Positions 57,474 through 64,000 of a stretch of 64,000 nt of DNA are shown here, piece after piece. Made by a program: the position numbers and the translations under genes. The notes under the pieces were generated by a model. That model was given only the letters and a program-made list of their open reading frames with translations. It ran no database searches and had not been told where the DNA came from. Each line of letters starts with the position of its first letter. Positions within the stretch are counted from its first letter, which is position 1. Origin of the DNA: Bactrocera neohumeralis. Its lineage: Eukaryota > Arthropoda > Insecta > Diptera > Tephritidae. The stretch lies in the NCBI RefSeq assembly GCF_024586455.1, contig NC_065922.1:868001-932000 (forward strand). The letters are read 5' to 3'.

Positions 57474-59248
57474 AAATTTAAAATTTCGAAGATGGCGCTA
57501 ACTCAACGGTAGTCACCATAGAAAGGCTTCGGAAAACTTTCTTTTTGGGCATGACCGCACGACCATCGCACACGATTAGCTTTCGTCCTTCATCCTTTGA
57601 GCTCTATACACATGCATATGTGCGTAGTCCTATGCATAAAGCGAGCAACACAATAATCGTAATGTTTATAATGTAATAATAATAATACACAGTACTGCAA
57701 AAATAATGATTATTATTGTTACGGTAATGAAAATGGTTTGTTGCCGATTAATGTTAACGGCATCTTGCAGGTCCTCATCGTACCCATTAAGTATATTAAA
57801 ATATTTACGAGCATGTACCATTCCAAGTAAGCACATATGAAAAAGTCAAAAGCCTATCCTTTGGGCGTGGCTTCAAATGCAGCCGAATCTTTAGCCAAAC
57901 TTTTCTAAAGGCCGTCACGGCTCGACAGGCAGTCAGCTCCAAATGTGGAATCAAAGTATCTGCGAGCTTACTAATTCATAAAACATCCGAAACTGGATTT
58001 TTACTGCTTGCTGGGCAAAGTTCACTTTTGAGTCCGATAGACATAGATATGAGTCCATCCATAGAGTGACATGAAAAGCGTTTTCTTTCGCAACACTTAT
58101 GGGAACACATATTAGGTATCATGCAGTAATTGAATATTCCGTGGTGAAAGCTATTAAATGGTTGATTTGCATTTTAATTAAAAGCCAATCAAAAGTGAAA
58201 AATTCAGTCGAAAAATCAGCTGAGCGGCTGGCAGAGTTTAATTTGCTGAAGAGAAAAATCTGATCAAGGGCGATTCAAGACCTACGTGTGTATGTGTATG
58301 TGTGTATACAAATAAGACAAGAAAGAGGAGAATGACGAAAATTAAAAATAAATTCAAGTTTTGACGTTAATTACCATAAACCGCCGCTAACAAATCTCAT
58401 TTGCTGTCAATAAAAAATGGTTGCTGCTCCCAGTCCACGCCGAGCCGAGTCAGTGAAAGGATGCGTAAACTCAAAACGTGCGCGAGGACGCGGAAAAAAG
58501 AGTATTTCGCCAAGTTAGAGCTTCACGCGCCTGCGAGACTTCAGGCCTGGCGCAGATAGCACTTTCAATAGACTCGGTGCTGTGGTGCGGTAGTCGTCTT
58601 TCGCTTGCTATTTTCTCATGATTTTGTTGCTATTGTTATTGTTATTGTGGTTGTGTTGCCGCCGGCATTGCCGCTGCTGGCTGTCTTGACAACAAATTCT
58701 TTGGTGACAAATTCAAACAGCCGCGCCGGATAACAACAACTAGACAATAAAGGAGGACAACAACGCAATGGCTGTAGTCGAGCGCTCGACAAAAACGGCA
58801 GAAGACACTAAAGAAGAAAAGTTAAAAAAGCAGTGAAAACTCAATTAAACTTTTGTAATTACAGTTAAAACGGAAGAGGATATTTATCCAGGATAATTGC
58901 ATTGAAAACGCACGACACGCCGCCACCGCCAACAACCAGGACCAGGGACGCTGCGGCGACTGCGGAGCACTTGGCAAATCATGGCGCAGTTGCCACAATG
59001 GATAAATAAAAGGCGAAAGGGAAAGAGTGAATTGGGGAAGGACGCTGTTACAACTTGAAAGGAACTGCAGCGCCACCTCAGCTCCTCAGCATGTGTTACT
59101 GTATGGGAAAACAACAACATACTAATTTATAACGCCAAAGCTTTTTCACAAGTGGAAATGTGAACGAGTTGAGCAACTGCAACACGTCCGATTCAATTGT
59201 TGCACGAAAATGAATTATAAAATAAGAATTAACGATAGCAATTAATAG
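57474..59248. other. No gene recognised; noncoding DNA
   Basis: No gene, RNA gene or repeat with support. Short TG/CA patches occur near 58287-58310. A TTG/TTA-rich run near 58621-58660 gives low-complexity frames. Confidence 0.55.
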
Positions 59249-59611
59249 TGCTTGGACTCTGGAAACTTGTTTGCACTTCCAACAGAGGCCAACTGCATTT
59301 CTATCGGAGACCATTACCAAATCTGTTGCTTCGACAACCCACTTAGAGAAAGGCAACCTGATACCTTAGATTTTAACGCCCGCTTAAAAAAAACGAAATA
59401 TATCAGAGACTTGCTAAACTTTGCGACTCATAATTTGCATGCTGAGAGAGTGCTGATCTCTAATATATATTCAGACGTCGTACGGAAAATCAGCTCGAAG
59501 ATATTCTCACTAACTGATAACCAATTCTTTGTCGATAGTCATCAGACAAAAATTTTAACAACTACCTTCCTAGAATTTTCTTCTAGATTGTATAAGGAAA
59601 TTCGTCCTTAA
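59249..59611 (+). CDS. Unrecognised protein-like frame, possible exon
   Basis: A 120-codon open frame follows an in-frame TAG and has no ATG in its first part; it begins CLDSGNLFALPTEANCISIGDHYQICC and ends KEIRP with TAA at 59609-59611. The TAG just before it would also serve as an AG acceptor. Composition is like a globular protein, with a charged helical middle (DFNARLKKTKYIRDLLNFATHNLHAERVLISNIYSDVVRKISSKIF). I recognise no family. It could be a terminal exon, a retroelement gag-like fragment or a chance frame. Confidence 0.22.
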   Translation, partial: CLDSGNLFALPTEANCISIGDHYQICCFDNPLRERQPDTLDFNARLKKTKYIRDLLNFATHNLHAERVLISNIYSDVVRKISSKIFSLTDNQFFVDSHQTKILTTTFLEFSSRLYKEIRP

Positions 59612-60885
59612 AACCATATCACTGAGTAAGAAGTATTTGCTTCAAATATTTGCCCAATACTGAACTTGTTGAATATTATAAAAGCGATATTGTACGCCGC
59701 AGCCAACTCTAACTTGCTTAGTTTTTATCATGTTGTAGCACTTTGCCATAACTAAACTTGGACACGGGTTAGCCATTTTGCGCCAACCTGTCTTTATCGC
59801 CGCTGCTTTGTGTCCACTTGTTTCTGTTTCTTTCGCTGCCATTAACTTTCCACATCAGTTTTGTTGGCGTAGGCTATAAAATCGTCACGTGGCGTTAGCT
59901 TTTATTGTGCCACACACGAATTTATTCAAAACAATTTTAATTAAATTGCAAAGTTCGCGGACTTCTGTTGTAACACAAAGTACGGATAAAAGGTACTCCG
60001 AAAGCAAAAAACATGCATGCAACCGATAGATCACAGTTGCATTACCAGTGAGTCCCAATATTATTCCCATTTATGAAGATACGAATAAGTGGAATATCAA
60101 TCATACCGCCATACGTTCAGGGTCCAATATCTCTTTCAGAAGAGAGAAACTTTCAGGAAGAATTGGCTGTTATCACCTGTGAGAGCTACACAGGATTAGT
60201 GTATATCTCGGGATGTCTCGCCAAAGTAAACAGGTATGTTCCAAAAAATGGAACAAACTGCATTGGAGTCGACTATTGCCCGACGTTTCAACATCAAACC
60301 GATTTTACCATGCAAATTAAGTTTTTACTGGTTTTTTTGTGCCACATTAAAACACGTTTTTTTTTATTTTTTATGAATAAATTTTTGAAGCGGAACAACT
60401 CTTTCAACTTAATTAGCGAAACGCCAAGAGCCGAACCGGTGGCTGGCCATTCTAAACTGCTAACATTAAACTGTTTAAAACATTAATTTCATTTGCTGCT
60501 TTCCCACACATAAAGTGCCACAACAATCAACATAAATTTGGTGCAGCAGCAGTGCAAACAGTGCAAGGGTGGCGCTCTATATGTGGCGTCTGACGGAAAG
60601 GTCAAATGAATGCAAAAGTTCAACAATAAATGTCGCTCATACGTCCCGCCGGACGGGGCACAATGGACGTGAATAATTCATGTAAATCGAAAAATAATGG
60701 CAACGCGAACAATCAACAACTTTGCTCGTACATTGGCATTGACTTGAGCGATTTTGTCACATTTTCATGGTAATTTTCCTCATCAAAGGCAGGCGGCACA
60801 TTTGCCAGTTGAAAAGTGAGGAAAATGCGGAAAATAGCAGCTTTGTGGAACTTGCAACAAACTTGGACTGTAACTACTTTGTGTA
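59612..60885. other. No gene recognised; noncoding DNA
   Basis: The frame at 60073-60486 (plus) contains a good donor-like AAACAGGTATGT at about 60226-60237, but nothing around it is recognisable as a gene. Otherwise nothing is seen. Confidence 0.5.
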
Positions 60886-61266
60886 CTAACGACATTCATC
60901 GAACTTCGAAAAAGTCCATTTAGTTTGCATTTTTATGCGAGGAGGCGTTCCGAGCGACGGAAGCAATTCGTTGAGTAAAAGCAAAGTGTCTTGCATAATA
61001 ACCTCGATTTCCGAAAAAATATTTTTCATTTTAGTTATATTTATGCTTTCTGTTACTTCATCTAATTGTGGGCTATTTACTAAGTCCACAATGATTCTAC
61101 ATATTTTTATTATTGCTACCAAATGACCAAGTCTTCCAGGCTTTACTGCGCTACCCAAGTTGGCGCCATTGGGTATATTAAAGCAGGGGGTACTTAGTTG
61201 ATTCCATATTGAATATATTCGGAGATTAGGGCTTGGTGTTGTCGCCGTTACAAACAATCCAGTTGC
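60886..61266 (-). CDS. Unrecognised protein-like frame, possible exon
   Basis: A 126-codon open frame on the minus strand starts directly after a TAG that also provides an AG acceptor (GTAG before GCAACTGG), and ends with TAG at 60886-60888. The sequence is convincingly protein-like: NLRIYSIWNQLSTPCFN, PNGANLGSAVKPGRLGHLVAI, ICRIIVDLVNSPQLDEVTESIN, then a hydrophobic helix (EVIMQDTLLLLNELLPSLG) and KMQTKWTFSKFDECR. Codon choice is varied and not low-complexity. No ATG lies at the start, which fits an internal exon better than a complete small gene. I do not recognise the family. Its phase is compatible with the candidate exon at 62873-63046. Confidence 0.3.
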   Translation of the reverse strand, partial: ATGLFVTATTPSPNLRIYSIWNQLSTPCFNIPNGANLGSAVKPGRLGHLVAIIKICRIIVDLVNSPQLDEVTESINITKMKNIFSEIEVIMQDTLLLLNELLPSLGTPPRIKMQTKWTFSKFDECR

Positions 61267-61424
61267 CTACAAGTTGGCATCAACTAACGACTCTAGGTAG
61301 ACATCCGCCGTTGAGAACGATGATTTGAGAACGAGATCTCGAATCGTCTGAATCTACTTCTGAGTACTTTCAACGAGCAACAATTACTGAAGATTTTCCT
61401 CAATTGGACTTATGCAGATATTTA

Positions 61425-61939
61425 TGTCAAGAAAGTGTCGGGAATTTATAAATAAAACGAAAATTTTTCAATCATCATCCAAATTTATTTTATCGCCTTC
61501 AAAGTAACATCCATTTAAAGCGATGCACATGTGCCAACGCTTCTTCTAATCGTCAAAACATTTTTTATAGGCACTTTCCGGGATGGCTTTCAGCTGTCGC
61601 GTCGAATTTGTTTTGAGGTTTTCAATTGAGTCGAAGCGTGTTCCCCGAAGTGGATATTTCAGTGTGGAGAAAGGTAAAAGTCACAGGGGGCCATATCAGG
61701 TGCTTTTTTAATGATATTTGTTGAGTGTTTGGCCAAAATTGAACAGAAATACGTTAAGTTTTAAAATTCGACAAACACTGCTGAGGTCGACTGACATAAA
61801 CACACTGGTTGACAGTTCACGCTAATTTTCTCCATCATAATTAAGGACAGTGGTACCAACCTAAGAAAAAAAATTACCAGTCTTCCATATAAGCGGGAGA
61901 TGAGAGGGGAAATGAAGAATTCTCGAAACTTTCTTGACA
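61425..61939 (-). mobile_element. Deleted mariner with both ends
   Basis: About 515 bp with imperfect inverted ends: the left starts TGTCAAGAAAGTGTCGGGAA and the reverse complement of the right starts TGTCAAGAAAGTTTCGAGAA. TA precedes the left end; the right TA is lost. The minus strand encodes the C-terminal mariner transposase: APDMAPCDF (third catalytic block, near 61679-61702), a frameshift, then GTRFDSIE-type sequence, a TRQLKAIPESAYKKCF-type segment, KKRWHMCIALNG, YFEGDKINLDD-type residues and a stop. The N-terminal DNA-binding region and the first two catalytic acids are deleted, so it is another non-autonomous derivative, from a different mariner lineage than 9053-9459 and 20233-21148. 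Confidence 0.78.
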
Positions 61940-64000
61940 GGGAAACTTTCTTCACTGTTATACATAATTAACTCCCTTAATTGAAATAGCTGTTATAATA
62001 AGTAAAATAAATGTTCGTTGTCTTGAATACTTCTAAACTTTCCTTCCTTTATTCGCGAAGGATTAATCGCAAAATCAGCTAGAACTTATGTCGTCCGTGC
62101 ATGAAAACTCATCTCTTATTGGCTTACAATGTTTTCGCTGAAATTGTTTTCCTTAGGCAACTACTTTCAGTTTCTCAGAGCCGCAAAGTTACAACCGAAG
62201 AGAAAGTTTGCACTTTGCGGAATACATATGTATATTCCACCTCACGTATTCATACATACATATGTACATACCTTCCTCCAAATACAATCAGATATTCAAT
62301 TTATTCAATAACATTTAATAAAAGTATGTGATTTCCTCAAAGCTTTGAAAATAAATACGAGTAATATTAGCTATTTATTCAATATAATACAAACTTTTCA
62401 TGCTGAAATGTGCATGTGTCAATATTAGGGCGAGCTGATTTAGTTAACCAAAAATAATTTCAGATTCTCATTCAGCAACTCTGTATATTTTAAATTATTG
62501 ACATTTAAAGATGACACACTGGTGATTACTAATCTAAAATTATATTTTATTATAGTCAAGCTCTATAAAATGTTTCATTATTTCTTGAAGCCCATTTTTA
62601 TTTTATTAACGAAAATAAGACCACATATGGGTTCAGCGTAAGCCAAGAGAAATTGACTCCCCCTAACGCTCTTAACTAAGTATGAGCTCACAGATAGCTG
62701 ATCCAGTATCCAGAGCAAATGTGTCTAATAGCGGCAGGCCAGCGGAAGTGGCAGGTACACTCCCTCTATCATTTGATCAACTTAAAAATAGCAACACACT
62801 CTCGTACAACGACAAAGGTAGCATATATGTACTTTTGCGATTCTAATCAGGTTCGGCATCGACAATGCCTACCCTTATCAATCTTCCCATAAATAATTCA
62901 GTTTCAATTTTGCTGAGATTGCGATGTCGGCGTCGGCGGCTTCTGTATCGGCTTTGGTAAAGATTCGCATTCTCGCCGCTTAACCGCCGTCGTTGGCTTT
63001 CGGAAATATATTTTTGACAGAATATTAATGCGTTATCCTCCAGCATATTGCGCTAGCCGAACAATCGAGGTAAAAACCGGATTTGACCCAGAAATCGCAG
63101 TGAGCGCCCTTTTGTAAGTGCGCCGCTGACGTGTGTGTATGTGTGTAGATGCGTAAGTGTAGATTTAGATACGTTACTGTTGATATCATGATTTAAAATT
63201 GAGCCGCTGTCTTTTACCTTTTTGGAATTGTATTCAGTGTACATTGCGCAATTCGGATTTCACCGTTATTTTTCTTATTAATGCTCGCTTTGACTTGGTG
63301 GCAGTAATGGTGTTTGGTGCTACTTCAGTACTCTTCATATAGAATAAACCAAAGAACTTAGCTTCCCAACGAAACGATTTTTGTTTGACCCATTTTTAAA
63401 CACGCAATATCTCTATTTTATTACCTCAAGGAATCATTTTAGATTTAATTAATACACAGAATGTTTCGAACAAGTTGCCACCTTCCTCAAACCCTGTTTC
63501 CTACAGAAAAGTTCTTAAATATTTTTAGCGTTTCTTGATCTTAAACTTTTTTTTTTTAACCATCTGAGTATTACACCAAACAATCCAAAGAAGTTTCGAA
63601 TCCGTTCAAGCTTCCGTTTCAAGCTTCTTGCCAAACACATTTCGTTGATATCGCATTTTTACGACAACCGTAAAGGTGTTTCACTTCAATATATTTAACC
63701 TTAAATTTTCAACTCAAAAATTAAATTTTTTTTCGCATTATTGCTTCGAATGATAAAAGCTTAATGCTCGTTCCTTTAAATTCCCATTTTGGTAGTTGCC
63801 CATTTTTCACAATAGCATCGTTTACTCTTCGGGAGGGTGGTGAATGATGGAGAGGCGCGATATGCAAGTGACGTCGTGTGGTCAGCCATTTCCGGCATTT
63901 TGTATTTCGAAATCAGTCAGATCTAGAAGACAGTGTGTCAATTTGGACCAAACGCGCCCCAATATCGTACGGAGTTTGACGTGTTGCCACGGTTTCATTG
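61940..64000. other. Mostly noncoding; one candidate exon
   Basis: Apart from the candidate exon at 62873-63046 I recognise no gene. A CRE-like TGACGTC lies at 63869-63875 near the window end, without other promoter evidence. The window stops in unannotatable sequence. Confidence 0.5.
62873..63046 (-). CDS. Unrecognised candidate first coding exon
   Basis: From ATG 63046 the minus strand encodes 58 codons: MLEDNALIFCQKYISESQ, an Arg-rich stretch (RSRRRRHRN), then LSKIETELFMGRLIR, after which AGG meets GTAGGC, a plausible splice donor. If not spliced, the frame continues to a stop at 62843. The composition looks like real protein with a basic, possibly nucleic-acid-binding or nuclear-localisation-type patch. 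The donor leaves phase 0, compatible with the frame beginning at 61266 on the same strand. A further open frame upstream (63053-63244) may be 5' untranslated. Family unknown. Confidence 0.22.

Noticed and set aside
60073..60237. Plus-strand frame ending in a consensus donor (AAACAGGTATGT)
   Set aside because: A single donor match is common by chance. No acceptor or downstream exon in phase could be supported, and the frame shows no domain.
63869..63875. TGACGTC as a promoter element for a gene beyond the window end
   Set aside because: An isolated 7-bp match with no start site, TATA box or coding sequence in view.
1..64000. tRNA, rRNA, CRISPR arrays, bacterial operons or phage genes
   Set aside because: I looked for B-box-like GGTTCGAATCC, long conserved rRNA segments, regularly spaced direct repeats and gene clusters and saw none. 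The content is that of an animal nuclear genome.

Overview
This is a stretch of insect nuclear DNA, most likely from a dipteran and plausibly from a tephritid fruit fly. The inference rests on three things. There are no dense genes, operons or RNA genes, and most of the sequence is A+T-rich, with CA-rich microsatellites. The mobile elements are Tc1/mariner, Tc3-like, jockey-like LINE, Helitron and Helentron-associated types. The 3' ends of several repeats also look like interspersed elements I recall from fly genomes. I could not run a search, so the species is not established. No complete host gene is recognisable, and the window reads as intergenic or deep intronic DNA.

Layout. 1-8.9 kb: unannotatable DNA, a jockey-like LINE 3' end (3084-3436), a degraded LINE RNase H tail (about 3890-4200) and a well-preserved 5'-truncated LINE on the minus strand (4686-5770) inside a perfect 14-bp target-site duplication. 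8.9-9.7 kb: a decayed DDE transposase interrupted by a deleted mariner. 9.7-29 kb: mostly unique-looking DNA with two more minus-strand fragments of the same LINE family (14239-14822, 25589-25800), a deleted mariner with intact ends (20233-21148) and a Tc1-like relic (about 28455-28990). 29.2-31.2 kb: a plus-strand copy of the LINE family, split by a roughly 485-bp foldback MITE. 33.0-33.5 kb and about 39.9-40.4 kb: Helentron/DINE-1-like fragments, the first next to a perfect 48-bp tandem duplication. 40.4-50.7 kb: no recognised element.

50.7-57.5 kb is a dense transposon cluster. It holds a minus-strand Helitron relic with Rep and helicase pieces, a 255-bp MITE with near-perfect 26-bp ends, a DINE-1-like element with modular repeats and a terminal stem-loop, a near full-length but broken Tc1-like transposase, and a Tc3-like element with two copies of its end motif at each end. 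From 57.5 kb onward there is one more deleted mariner (61425-61939). A few open frames with protein-like composition there are the only candidates for host exons (62873-63046 and 60886-61266 on the minus strand, 59249-59611 on the plus strand).

Every transposase and reverse transcriptase here carries truncations, stops or frameshifts, so none looks autonomous. The main content is a record of insertions: nested elements, dated relative to each other by who interrupts whom, and several internally deleted derivatives that kept their ends.
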